Origin: Puniceicoccaceae bacterium 5H
Lineage (GTDB): Bacteria; Verrucomicrobiota; Verrucomicrobiia; Opitutales; Oceanipulchritudinaceae
Length of the DNA: 64,000 bases
Assembly (NCBI GenBank): GCA_009772895.1
Contig: WOUP01000003.1
Location: 62,001-126,000 of the forward strand
Reading direction: 5' to 3'
Part shown: positions 16,315 to 24,548 of the stretch, piece after piece
Position numbering within the stretch: the first letter of the stretch is position 1
Layout: each line of letters opens with the position of its first letter
The notes under the pieces: generated by a model
What the model was told of the DNA's origin: nothing
Database searches by the model: none
Seen by the model: the letters and a program-made list of their open reading frames with translations, nothing else
Made by a program: the position numbers and the translations under genes

Positions 16315-18099
16315 ATGGCTGCGAAGGAATCTTGGAATTCAAAACTCGGCGTCATCCTCGCGGTGGCGGGTAGCGCGGTCGGCATTGGCAACTTTCTCCG
16401 TTTCCCCGGTAACGTGGCACAATACGGAGGCGGTGCGTTCATGCTGGCGTACGTGATCTCATTTCTCATCATCGGCCTGCCCATCTCATGGGCGGAGTGG
16501 ACGATGTCCCGCTATGGCGGTCAACGCGGCTTTCACTCGCCGGTCGGTGTCTTTCACGCCGTCACGCGCAAGCCTTGGGGCAAGTTCGTGGGCATCATCG
16601 GGATCATCATCCCCGTGTGCATTTACATGTATTACGTGGTGGTGGAGGCCTGGTGTCTCGGCTACGCCTGTAACTTCATCGCCGACCCGAGCGTCTTCCA
16701 CACGCAGGAGAGTGTCGGTAGCTTCTTCACCGCCTTTACCGGGATCGGCGCGGATGGCACGGCCTGGGGCATGGGGCTCGATCATCTGGGCACGTTCCTG
16801 ATCATCTGCTTCGCGCTGAATTTCTTCCTCATCTACCGGGGCATTTCCAAGGGCATCGAGATGTTCTGCAATTACGCGATGCCGGCCCTGCTGGTGCTCG
16901 CGCTAATCGTGCTCGTGCGCGTGCTGACTCTTGGCGCGCCCGATCCCAACATCCCGAGTCAGAACATCAACAACGGCCTCGGTTTCATGTGGAATCCGAA
17001 CAAGACCGTGCTGGTCGAGACAACGATGAACGACGCGGGCGAGCCGCAGGAAAATCGCATCCAGCTCTTCGGTCGCCAAATTCAGATTGCCAAGCAGCAC
17101 TTTGGGCTCGAGGGCGCCAACGAGACGGAGCTGCCCGATTCGAGCGCCTGGCTGGAGGAAACCGGCATCGCCAACCCCGCGCCTGGCACGTCCTACCGCG
17201 TCGAAGAGGTCAGCGCGTTGAGCCAGCTGAAGAAGCCGGACTTGTGGCTGGCGGCGGCAGGGCAGATCTTTTTCTCCCTCTCGGTCGGCTTTGGCGTGAT
17301 CCTGACTTATGCTTCTTACCTGAAAAAAGACGACGACGTGATTCTGAGCGGCCTGACCGCTGTTTCGGCCAACGAGTTCGCGGAAGTCGGCATCGGCGGC
17401 CTGATCACCGTGCCGGCGGCCTTCGCCTTCTTCGGGGTGACCGCCAGTGTCGGCAGCACCTTCGGGTTGGGCTTTCAGACGCTGCCCAATGTGTTCGGCA
17501 TGATGCCCGCGGGCAATTTCTTCGGCTTTCTCTTTTTCTTCCTGCTCTTCCTTGCAGCGGTAACGAGTTCGCTTTCGATGCTGCAACCGGGCATCGCCTT
17601 CCTCGAAGGCGCGATGGACATCAGCCGCAAGCAGTCGGTGGCCATCCTCGGCCTCATTACCGCGATCGGCGCAGGGGCCGTGGTCTACTTCAGCGGCGGC
17701 GTGAAGATGCTCGACCACCTCGATTTCTGGGGCGGCAATTTCCTGATCTTCATCTTTGCGACGATCCAGATCATCACCTTCTCCTGGCTCTTTGGCGTCA
17801 AGAAAGGCATGCAGGAAGCGCATGTGGGCTCGGCCATCCGCATCCCCAGGGTCTTCCAGTTCCTGATGTTCCTGGTCACGCCGCTCTTCCTCATCTCCAT
17901 TTTCATCATGTGGCTCTGGGACAAGTTTGCGGGTGCCGGCGAGACGACTTACTATGTGACGGATCTCTTCGGCAAAAACCCCGAGACCGGGGCCTGGGCG
18001 GCCGTGGCGGCAATCCTGCTGTTCGGTCTCTTCGTTCTGGTCGTCACCCTTAACAGCTCCCGCTACAAGAGCTACGACCACGGCCCGGAACAGGGCTGA
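16315..18099 (+). CDS. Sodium-dependent neurotransmitter:sodium symporter (NSS/SNF family)
   Basis: 594 residues, about 12 transmembrane helices; imports an amino acid with Na+. TM1 carries the unwound substrate and sodium motif GSAVGIGNFLRFP. TM6 has AAAGQIFFSLSVGFGVILTYASY. GLPISWAEWTMSRYGG also fits the family. Between FMWNP and LKKPDLW, where LeuT-type proteins have only a few residues, there are about 75 hydrophilic residues (codons from about 16999 to 17226), an apparent extracytoplasmic insertion. The next gene encodes a 57-residue membrane peptide like MetS, the small subunit of the methionine/alanine transporter MetPS, so this is probably the large subunit of such a two-part system. 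Confidence 0.92.
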   Translation: MAAKESWNSKLGVILAVAGSAVGIGNFLRFPGNVAQYGGGAFMLAYVISFLIIGLPISWAEWTMSRYGGQRGFHSPVGVFHAVTRKPWGKFVGIIGIIIPVCIYMYYVVVEAWCLGYACNFIADPSVFHTQESVGSFFTAFTGIGADGTAWGMGLDHLGTFLIICFALNFFLIYRGISKGIEMFCNYAMPALLVLALIVLVRVLTLGAPDPNIPSQNINNGLGFMWNPNKTVLVETTMNDAGEPQENRIQLFGRQIQIAKQHFGLEGANETELPDSSAWLEETGIANPAPGTSYRVEEVSALSQLKKPDLWLAAAGQIFFSLSVGFGVILTYASYLKKDDDVILSGLTAVSANEFAEVGIGGLITVPAAFAFFGVTASVGSTFGLGFQTLPNVFGMMPAGNFFGFLFFFLLFLAAVTSSLSMLQPGIAFLEGAMDISRKQSVAILGLITAIGAGAVVYFSGGVKMLDHLDFWGGNFLIFIFATIQIITFSWLFGVKKGMQEAHVGSAIRIPRVFQFLMFLVTPLFLISIFIMWLWDKFAGAGETTYYVTDLFGKNPETGAWAAVAAILLFGLFVLVVTLNSSRYKSYDHGPEQG

Positions 18100-18124
18100 G
18101 GTGCAACCCTAATCATCATTTAAC

Positions 18125-18298
18125 ATGGATACAGGTGGCTGGATCATCATGATTTGCTCGGTTAGCGCCGTGGTGCTGTTGTTCATCTGGTGCCTGGTCA
18201 AAGTGTTGACCACACCGGGCGAATCGGAACACATGCACGGCTTTGAGCAGGAACCGCCGGATGTTGCGGCACAGCGTAGCCGGGATGCGCATCAGTAG
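18125..18298 (+). CDS. Small membrane subunit of NSS transporter (MetS-like)
   Basis: 57 codons. One transmembrane helix (GGWIIMICSVSAVVLLFIWC) is followed by a short polar tail rich in His, Gln and Pro. Its position 25 bases after the symporter and its form match MetS, the small protein needed for activity of MetP-type symporters. The tail here (to DVAAQRSRDAHQ) is longer than usual. The end of the gene overlaps the start of the following lipoprotein gene by 14 bases in another frame. Confidence 0.75.
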   Translation: MDTGGWIIMICSVSAVVLLFIWCLVKVLTTPGESEHMHGFEQEPPDVAAQRSRDAHQ

Positions 18299-18773
18299 CC
18301 TCGCTCTGCTCGCGCTGGCCTTTGCGGGCTGCGTCAACGTGCAGCAGCACCGTGCGCGGCACCAGATCGATGCGTTCGACGCCTACGGCGCGGACAAGCA
18401 GACGCGGCTGCTCGCGGGCACGATTGCGCAAGGTGACGAGCCCGAAGCGGTCTACATTGCGTTGGGGCCGCCGGAGGCGCGTTTCCCCACGCCCAAGGGA
18501 GACGAGGGCTGGATCTATGTCGGCACCGCCGGCGAGGAGACGGCCGAGACGGTTACCTTTGAGTCACGCGCCTCGAACGGGTGGGGTGGCGATCGTGAGG
18601 AACTGGTCGTGGTGCTGACCGACGGGCATGTGACCTCCTGGGAACTGCGACCCCTCGGGCCGGTCGGCATCGGCGTAACCGGCGAGACCGAGCGTCAGCG
18701 CGAACGGGGCGAGCTGGTCGACTGGCGCGGCCCGCGGCTGCGCCACGATCCCTATGCTTCGTCCGCGCGCTGA
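18285..18773 (+). CDS. Lipoprotein of unknown function
   Basis: 162 residues. The start at 18285 gives a lipoprotein signal (MRISSLALLALAFAGCVNV), with the lipid-attached Cys in the box AFAGC. An in-frame start 14 codons upstream would bury this signal. Residues 30-90 (TRLLAGTIAQGDEPEAVYIALGPP split around Ala) resemble small outer-membrane lipoproteins of the SmpA/BamE type, in which a beta-alpha unit carries a GxP turn. It overlaps the small subunit gene upstream, so is probably part of the same transcript. Its 3' end overlaps the convergent fur-family gene by 22 bases. Confidence 0.75.
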   Translation: MRISSLALLALAFAGCVNVQQHRARHQIDAFDAYGADKQTRLLAGTIAQGDEPEAVYIALGPPEARFPTPKGDEGWIYVGTAGEETAETVTFESRASNGWGGDREELVVVLTDGHVTSWELRPLGPVGIGVTGETERQRERGELVDWRGPRLRHDPYASSAR

Positions 18774-19138
18774 GCGCAGTTGGGGCAGATGCCGTAAAAG
18801 ATCGTTTCCTGCCCGGTGATCTTGAAGCCTTCGGGTGCTTCGATATGGACCTCCGGCACCTCCACCGGCAGGTAATAGACGCGGTCGCACTCCCGGCAAA
18901 TGAAGTGGCCGAGGTGGCCGCCCTGGGCGAGTTCGTACCGTACTGGCTGGCCCGGGTAATCGACGCCGAGCAGCAGGTGGGCTTCGCTCAGGTCCTTGAT
19001 CTGGCGGTAGACGGTGCGCAGCCCCAGCCCGGGCAGGATCTTGACCGCCAGCTCGTGAATCTCGTTGGGCGAGAGGGGGCGGCCCGCTTCCCGCAGGACT
19101 TCTTCAATGGCGGCTCGCTGTCGCGTCTGTCGGATCAT
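18752..19138 (-). CDS. Fur-family transcriptional regulator
   Basis: 128-residue metal-responsive repressor. A winged helix covers about 1-80 (TRQRAAIEEVLREAGRPLSP, then LGLRTVYRQIKDLSEAHLL). The dimer and metal domain has GHLGHFICRECDRVYYLP and a C-terminal CPNC pair, giving the structural zinc CxxC sites. Fur, Zur and PerR cannot be separated by eye; the short form and ISxxTVYR-like helix leave Zur or PerR as options. It shares an ATGA stop-start overlap with the peptide deformylase gene upstream, so the two are co-translated. No Fur box was identified with confidence. Confidence 0.87.
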   Translation of the reverse strand: MIRQTRQRAAIEEVLREAGRPLSPNEIHELAVKILPGLGLRTVYRQIKDLSEAHLLLGVDYPGQPVRYELAQGGHLGHFICRECDRVYYLPVEVPEVHIEAPEGFKITGQETIFYGICPNCAQRADEA

Positions 19139-19737
19139 GCGCCTTGCTCGGAGGAGTTTTCGGGGGTTTCTTCTTTCTGGCGCTGACGCGCCGCACGCTT
19201 CAATTGCTTCAGCTTAGTCTCAGCGTTGCGCAGTTGGCGACTCGAAAAGTGATCGATAAAGAGCACGCCTTGGGTGTGGTCGAACTCGTGCTGCAGCACG
19301 CGGGCAAACCAGCCCGAAGCCCGCAAATGGTGGGGGGCGCCATCGAGGTCCTGATACGAGACCTCCACGGACAGGGGGCGGGTTACGTCGCCACGCACGC
19401 CGGGGAAGGACAGGCAGCCCTCTTCGCCCGTAGCGGTGCGCCCCGGCAGGATCTTGACCTGGGCGTTGACGAGGGCCATGGGCATGATCAGCTCGATGGG
19501 CGGGCGTTTGCCGTCCAGATCGTAGTCCAGGTCTTCGGGCGGGAGCATGCTCACATCGACGACGAAAAGCAGCAGGGCACGACCGATTTGCTGCGCTGCC
19601 AGGCCCACGCCATCCTCGGCTCGCATCGTCTCGATCATATCGGCTGCCAATTGCTTCAGCTCATCATCAAAGCGCTCGATGCGCTTGCCGGTCTGCCGCA
19701 GCACTGGTTCGCCGTATCGCGTGACGCGTAAAGTCAT
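19135..19737 (-). CDS. def: Peptide deformylase
   Basis: 200-residue metalloenzyme that removes the formyl group from nascent protein N-termini. Motif 1 GVGLAAQQIG, motif 2 EEGCLSFPGV (metal Cys) and motif 3 VLQHEFDHTQGVLFID (two metal His plus catalytic Glu) are all intact. The start at 19737 (MTLRVTRYGEPVLRQ) is typical of the family; upstream in-frame codons to 19968 run into the divergent membrane gene's leader and are rejected. A charged C-terminal tail of about 30 residues (KLKQLKRAARQRQKEE) is longer than usual. Operon with the fur-family gene. Confidence 0.95.
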   Translation of the reverse strand: MTLRVTRYGEPVLRQTGKRIERFDDELKQLAADMIETMRAEDGVGLAAQQIGRALLLFVVDVSMLPPEDLDYDLDGKRPPIELIMPMALVNAQVKILPGRTATGEEGCLSFPGVRGDVTRPLSVEVSYQDLDGAPHHLRASGWFARVLQHEFDHTQGVLFIDHFSSRQLRNAETKLKQLKRAARQRQKEETPENSSEQGA

Positions 19738-19822
19738 GGTTGAATGGTTAAAGGGGGTGTAGGGATGACAAGCTAAATCCGTTGCGAAAATCCGCTGCGC
19801 GTGTTTGTTAGGCCATACAGGC

Positions 19823-21514
19823 ATGAAGTCGCGCACCATCATACTGAGCATCGGGAGCCTGTTACTGGCGTTGCTGTTGCTCTGGGTGGGCATGAGCATC
19901 CCCCGGCATTTCCGTGCCGTGTCACCGCTCGTGCTCGCCGAAGCCGGGGAGGATACCATGAGCCTCACCGCGCTGGCCGACGATGCCCTCGCCCGGGGGC
20001 AGGTGGGGTTGGTGCAGCTCTATTGGCGGGCCCGTCCCGACGACATCCGCGAGGGCGCCCGGGAACGCTATCAGCGCCTCACCCGCGAACATCCGCTCTA
20101 CAACCTCACCGGCGGGCCGTCGCCCTATCTGGAGCAGCTCTGGGCCGGTGAAAATCTGGCCGATTGGCGTGATCAGCCCATTTTGCCGCTGCTGCTGCCT
20201 CAGGCTCGTCGCGACGATCTGCGCGCCTTTTTGCAGGAGTCCACCAACCAGACCGTCGAGGGCTTCCTCGAGACGGGCGAGCTGTCTGGCTGGCAGATGT
20301 TCATGCCGGTCTACAGCGCAGGCGGTCAGCCGCTCGACGCCACGATCCTGCTCGCCGGCCTGCTCGAACAGGCTCAGGTGTGGAATCCCGAGCTTTCCAC
20401 CGAATTGCGCGAAGTCACGCAAATGGCGTTGATGGAAGACCCGCAGGCGCTGGCCGAGCTGGAGGAGACCTACTTTGCGCTGCTCACCCTCGGGATGCGT
20501 CTGAAGTGGGTGCCGCTGCAGCAACTGGTGGAGCGCGCGCCCGATCTCGAAACCTTGCAACGCCTGGCGGTGTTATTGCACCAGGAAGAGATCGACGTGG
20601 CGGTGCTGACTTCGGCGGTGCTGCTGGCTGACGACTTGCCCGGTGTGGTGGACTACCTCGAGGAAAACCCGCAGGAGGGGCCGCAGGCCCTGGCGACCAC
20701 GCTCGAATGGGGCCGGGGCGCCACGCAATTGCTCCTGCGCTTCGACAAGGGCCTCTATCAGCCGCCCGCCTGGGTCGACCGCTTTTCCGCGCTGGGCGAG
20801 GGCGCGCGCAAGTTCAAGGGCTTTACCGAGGCCCGCCCCTCGCTCGCCTTGTTCGCCAAACTCTGCGCGCTGTTTGGCGGCGGCTATCTGCTCGCCATGT
20901 TGCTCCTGCGCCCGATCGAAGGTAGCGTAGGCAAGCGCCGCACCACCTTTGGGCGCATCCTGCTCGAGGGCGGCCACTTTACGATCGCGCTGGTTGTCGC
21001 CGTGTTGCTGGCCGTGGCCGCCGAGCCTGCCCTCATGAATTTTCAGGCCAACGAAAACGCCCGGCTGACCCTTAACCTGAATAAGATTGCTCCACAACTC
21101 GCGAACGTCACTCCTACCGACAACGGATTCATCATGTTCGACCAAGTCACCCTTATCATCCTGCTGCTCTTCTTCGTGCTTCAGCTGGCCACCTTTATCT
21201 ACTGCGTGCTGAAGATACGGGAGATCAAGGGACGCAACGTGCCGCCGGAGACCAAGATCCGTCTGCTGGACAACGAAGAGACGCTCTTCGACCTCGGTCT
21301 CTACATCGGGATCGCCGGCACGGTTTCGTCTCTCATCCTGGTGGTGCTCAAGCTCGTGGACGCCTCCCTCATGGCCGCCTACGCCTCTACGCTGTTCGGC
21401 ATCATCTTTGTCGCCCTGCTCAAGGTCTTCTTCCTGCGCCCCTTCCGCCGCGGCCTGATCCTGGAGTCCCAGAAGATCGGCCACGCGATTTCGACCCCGG
21501 TGGAGACGGTCTAG
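19823..21514 (+). CDS. Multi-pass membrane protein with ExbB/MotA-like C-terminal segment
   Basis: 563 residues. TM1 lies at about 4-26 (ILSIGSLLLALLLLWVGMSI). A long extracytoplasmic helical region follows (about 30-335). Further TMs lie at about 345-365, 385-405 and 430-458 (LIILLLFFVLQLATFIYCVL), then a cytoplasmic stretch with RLLDNEETLFDLG and two helices, LYIGIAGTVSSLILVVLKL and LMAAYASTLFGIIFVALLKV. The GxxGTV helix followed by an Ala/Ser/Thr-rich helix resembles the channel-forming TMs of ExbB, TolQ and MotA. The next gene, 24 bases downstream, starts with a TM helix carrying an Asp, as MotB, ExbD and TolR do. A proton- or sodium-driven complex is inferred; no close named relative is recognised. 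ATG 19823 directly opens TM1. Confidence 0.7.
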   Translation: MKSRTIILSIGSLLLALLLLWVGMSIPRHFRAVSPLVLAEAGEDTMSLTALADDALARGQVGLVQLYWRARPDDIREGARERYQRLTREHPLYNLTGGPSPYLEQLWAGENLADWRDQPILPLLLPQARRDDLRAFLQESTNQTVEGFLETGELSGWQMFMPVYSAGGQPLDATILLAGLLEQAQVWNPELSTELREVTQMALMEDPQALAELEETYFALLTLGMRLKWVPLQQLVERAPDLETLQRLAVLLHQEEIDVAVLTSAVLLADDLPGVVDYLEENPQEGPQALATTLEWGRGATQLLLRFDKGLYQPPAWVDRFSALGEGARKFKGFTEARPSLALFAKLCALFGGGYLLAMLLLRPIEGSVGKRRTTFGRILLEGGHFTIALVVAVLLAVAAEPALMNFQANENARLTLNLNKIAPQLANVTPTDNGFIMFDQVTLIILLLFFVLQLATFIYCVLKIREIKGRNVPPETKIRLLDNEETLFDLGLYIGIAGTVSSLILVVLKLVDASLMAAYASTLFGIIFVALLKVFFLRPFRRGLILESQKIGHAISTPVETV

Positions 21515-21538
21515 GCCCCACAACCCCTTTGATTTGCC

Positions 21539-22996
21539 ATGAATAAGAGCCTGCTTGTGATGATCTGCGACTTCCTGCTCATCAGCATACTCGCGCTGGT
21601 GGAGTTCGATGTGCCGGAAGATGAGCCGACGCCGCAGCAACAGGCCGAAGTGGCGGCGGCCGAAGGCCAGGAGCAGGACATGGTGGAAGTGCTGCGCCTT
21701 TCGCTGGAGGAAGAGGAAGCGCGTCGCCAGGAGCTGAGCCAGAACCTCGAGCAGCGCGAAGCCGAGCTGCAGGAGCGTGAGCAGGCGCTGGCTCAGACCT
21801 CCGAAGAATTGCAAATGACGCGTGAGGAGCGCGAACAGCTGGCCCAGCAGCGCGAGCAACTGGAGCAGGAACGCGCCCGCCTCGAACAGGAGCGCTCGCA
21901 GTTGAGTTCCACCGTGCAGGAAACGCAGAGCCAGTTGGAGCAAACGCGCGCCCAGAGCGAGGAAGAGTTGCGCAAGCAGCGTGCGCAGGCCCGCCAGTTG
22001 CAGGAGGAGTTGCAGCGGCGACAAGAGGAACTGGCCCAGGCCAAGCAGCAGGCCGAAGAGCTGGCGCGCGCACGGGAAGAGGCGGAAAAACGCGCCTCGA
22101 GCCTCGAGACGAACCTGCAGGTGGCCCAGACCGAGGGCAAGATCCTGCGCGAAAACCTGGAGGCCGCCAAGACCGAGGTCGAGACGGCCCGCGTGCAGGC
22201 CGAGCAGGCCGCCCAGCGCGCCGAACGCCTCTCCAGCAACGTCGCACAGCTCGCGCAGACGCAGCAGCAGTCCTCCGAAGAGATCCAGCGCCGGATCGAA
22301 GAGGCGCAGCCGATCACGCAAAACGAGATTTTCCGCCGCTTTGAATCCAACCGCGTGCGCCTGAGCTTCAACTTCCAGCGCCCGCAGTTGCTCGGTGGCT
22401 GGAGCAACGAGAGCAGCAGCGCCCCGGCCGTGCTGGTGCAGGATGGTAACGGCCAGACCTTCGCGCTGGTCGAGGCCTCCATGACGCCCTTCGACCCGGC
22501 CACGCTGGACGGCTTGCGCGGCGCGCGGGCCCAGATTCGCATCGGTGACCGCACGCTCGAGATCGTGGAGGTGGGCTTCCTGCGCGAAGATCCGCGCGTG
22601 GTGGCGGTGGCGATCCCCGATCGCTACGTGCAAGCGGCGGAGAAGACGCCTTTCAAGCTTTCCCGGGATCCCCTGCGCTTCCCGGATGCCGTGTTGGTGG
22701 GGCAGCAGCAGGACCGCTACGGCGAGGTCGGTTTCCGCGTCTCGTCCAACGCCGAAGAATACATCTCGACCAACAGCCAGGTGCTGAGCCGCCTGTTCGG
22801 CAACTTTGCGCCCGTGCGCGGTGACTTTGTCTTTGCCAAGACGGGCAACCTGATGGGCGTGATGGTCAGCAATGGGCGGGGCGTGGTCCTGCAGAATCTG
22901 GACAGCCAGGCCTACCTGCAGCTGGGGCAAGACTTCAGCATCGACCGCGCTCGCGAACTGCACAGCCAGCTCGCCCGCGATATTCCGGCCGAATAA
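21539..22996 (+). CDS. Membrane-anchored coiled-coil protein with degenerate trypsin-like C-terminal domain
   Basis: 485 residues. The N-terminus MNKSLLVMICDFLLISILAL is one TM helix with an Asp inside, followed by EFDVPEDEP. A long Glu/Gln/Arg coiled coil follows from about 35 to 260 (repeats of REQLAQQREQLEQERARLE type), then a globular beta domain (about 270-480). In it PAVLVQDGNGQTFALVEA and RGDFVFAKTGNLMGVMVS recall the two barrels of trypsin-like proteases, with RGDFVF where the active Ser motif GDSGGP would be, so no catalysis is expected. It follows the ExbB/MotA-like gene by 24 bases. The two most likely form one complex anchored in the inner membrane, with the coiled coil in the periplasm. 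Confidence 0.72.
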   Translation: MNKSLLVMICDFLLISILALVEFDVPEDEPTPQQQAEVAAAEGQEQDMVEVLRLSLEEEEARRQELSQNLEQREAELQEREQALAQTSEELQMTREEREQLAQQREQLEQERARLEQERSQLSSTVQETQSQLEQTRAQSEEELRKQRAQARQLQEELQRRQEELAQAKQQAEELARAREEAEKRASSLETNLQVAQTEGKILRENLEAAKTEVETARVQAEQAAQRAERLSSNVAQLAQTQQQSSEEIQRRIEEAQPITQNEIFRRFESNRVRLSFNFQRPQLLGGWSNESSSAPAVLVQDGNGQTFALVEASMTPFDPATLDGLRGARAQIRIGDRTLEIVEVGFLREDPRVVAVAIPDRYVQAAEKTPFKLSRDPLRFPDAVLVGQQQDRYGEVGFRVSSNAEEYISTNSQVLSRLFGNFAPVRGDFVFAKTGNLMGVMVSNGRGVVLQNLDSQAYLQLGQDFSIDRARELHSQLARDIPAE

Positions 22997-23029
22997 GAGT
23001 TTTGCTTCCTTTCGAATAGGCTTTTACAA

Positions 23030-23665
23030 ATGGCTGAAACGATGCCCTTACGCCTTAAAGTTGATCGCGAGATCACGTTACGTCTGCTCAATCCGGACGA
23101 AGCGGCGGTGGTGTTTGCGGAGGTAAACCGCTCGCGCGAGCACCTGCGCGAATGGATGCCGTGGCTCGATCGCACGCAGCAGGCGGACGACAGCCGCCCG
23201 TTTCTCGAGCAGTGCTGGCGCAGTTATCACAACGGCGGCGGCTTCTCGCTCGGCATCTTTTATCAGGGCGAGTTTGCGGGCATGGCCGGGTTTCACGCCT
23301 TCGACGTCACCAACCGCATCACCAGTCTCGGTTACTGGCTGGGGCGAGACTACGTGGGGCGAGGCGTGATGCACCGCAGCGTGGAGCGCCTGCTCCAATA
23401 CGCCTACCAGGCGCGGCAGATGAACCGCATTTACGTGCGCTGCGCGACGGAGAACCGCCGCAGCCGCGCCATCCCGGAGCGGCTGGGCTTTGTTCACGAG
23501 GGCACGCAGCGCGAAGCCGAATGGCTCTACGACCACTACGTGGACCTCGAGATATACAGCCAGTTGCGCCGCGAATGGGAGGCGCAACTGGCGGAAAAGG
23601 CGGCTAAGCAGGGATCTCCTGAAAAGTCGCCTCGGTGGCGTTGGCCGGCGCTGCACTCAGGGTGA
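23030..23665 (+). CDS. GNAT N-acetyltransferase, RimJ/RimL type
   Basis: 211 residues. It acetylates an amino group with acetyl-CoA; RimL-type members modify protein N-termini or small molecules. Motifs: ITLRLLNPDEA at the N-terminus, MPWLDRTQ, SLGYWLGRDYVGRGVMHRSV (the acetyl-CoA loop, usually QxxGxG) and NRRSRAIPERLGFVHEGT. The C-terminal 30 residues (EKAAKQGSPEKSPRWRW) are unconserved and lie in the 62-base overlap with the convergent LysR gene. It is 33 bases after the coiled-coil gene and may be read from the same transcript. Confidence 0.87.
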   Translation: MAETMPLRLKVDREITLRLLNPDEAAVVFAEVNRSREHLREWMPWLDRTQQADDSRPFLEQCWRSYHNGGGFSLGIFYQGEFAGMAGFHAFDVTNRITSLGYWLGRDYVGRGVMHRSVERLLQYAYQARQMNRIYVRCATENRRSRAIPERLGFVHEGTQREAEWLYDHYVDLEIYSQLRREWEAQLAEKAAKQGSPEKSPRWRWPALHSG

Positions 23666-24548
23666 GCGTGCGCTCCCAGGCACGGCTGGCCGCCTCCATG
23701 AAGGCGTTGATCGCCGGCTCGTCCTTGCGGCTGCGCAGCACCCCGATGCTCAGCGGCATCGAGAAGCGGAAGTGCGGCCACACGAAGAGCTTGTCGCGCA
23801 GGTGCGAGCGTTCGATTACCTGGCGCGGGACCAAGCTCAGCGCCATCTGCGAGGCCACGAAGAAGCTGACGGACACATCGTTTTCGTCGAGCTCGTAACG
23901 CCGCTGCAGCTTGAGCCCCTTCACCTGCGTGATGTGCTCCATCAGGCGGTAGTAAGAGCAGTTGGGCGAGGTGAAGACCCACGGGTAGCGGGATAGTACC
24001 TCCCAGTCCGGGCGCGCCAATTCTTCCTCCCAGGCACGGGGGCCGACGACGCAGATCTCGAGGTTGGTCAAGTGAGCCCCCAGAATGTCCGGGTGCTCGA
24101 TCGAGCCCTCGTAGAAGACCACGTCCAGCTCACGGGCCAGCAGGCGGTCGCGCAAGACGCCGCTACTGCCGTAGCGGACTTGAAAGCCCAGCTCCGGGTA
24201 GGCCTCGGACAGGTTGCGCACGATCTTGTCGGCCCGCACGATATCGGCCTCGTTGTTGATGCCGATGTGCAGGCGACCGTTGAGCTGCCCCTTCAGCGAG
24301 CCCGCCTTCAAGTGCAGGTCGAGGCAGGCCTTGAGCACGCGCTCCGCCTGGTCCCACATCTCCTGGCCCGCCGGGGTCAGGTTCATGCCGCGGGAGCTGC
24401 GGGCAAAGAGCTTCAAGCCCAGTTCCTCTTCCAGCGTCTTGATGTGGCTGCTGACGGCCGGCTGACTCATGGACAGGCGTTCGGCGGCGCGAGTGAGGTT
24501 TTCCTCTTCCGCCACAGCCACAAACGTCTTCAAGTGGTAGAGTTCCAT
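23604..24548 (-). CDS. LysR-family transcriptional regulator
   Basis: 314 residues. A winged helix-turn-helix covers 1-60 (MELYHLKTFVAVAEEENLTR, then RLSMSQPAVSSHIKTLEEEL), followed by the two-lobed effector domain. The start at 24548 is supported by the family N-terminus and a GGGAGG Shine-Dalgarno 6 bases ahead. The effector is unknown. The upstream 91-codon frame overlaps its start by 19 bases, suggesting coupling. The 3' end overlaps the convergent GNAT gene by 62 bases, long enough for transcriptional interference. Confidence 0.92.
   Translation of the reverse strand: MELYHLKTFVAVAEEENLTRAAERLSMSQPAVSSHIKTLEEELGLKLFARSSRGMNLTPAGQEMWDQAERVLKACLDLHLKAGSLKGQLNGRLHIGINNEADIVRADKIVRNLSEAYPELGFQVRYGSSGVLRDRLLARELDVVFYEGSIEHPDILGAHLTNLEICVVGPRAWEEELARPDWEVLSRYPWVFTSPNCSYYRLMEHITQVKGLKLQRRYELDENDVSVSFFVASQMALSLVPRQVIERSHLRDKLFVWPHFRFSMPLSIGVLRSRKDEPAINAFMEAASRAWERTLTLSAAPANATEATFQEIPA

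Noticed and set aside
21700-22300. Apparent repetitive DNA rich in GAG/CAG/CGC triplets
   Set aside because: These are codons of a Glu/Gln/Arg coiled coil; there is no constant repeat unit or spacer, so it is neither a CRISPR array nor a tandem repeat.
20573-22963. A 796-codon open frame on the minus strand, antisense to the membrane/coiled-coil pair
   Set aside because: It lies exactly opposite two well-supported genes and has the Leu/Arg/His-rich composition produced by reading high-GC coding DNA backwards. No start context or family similarity.
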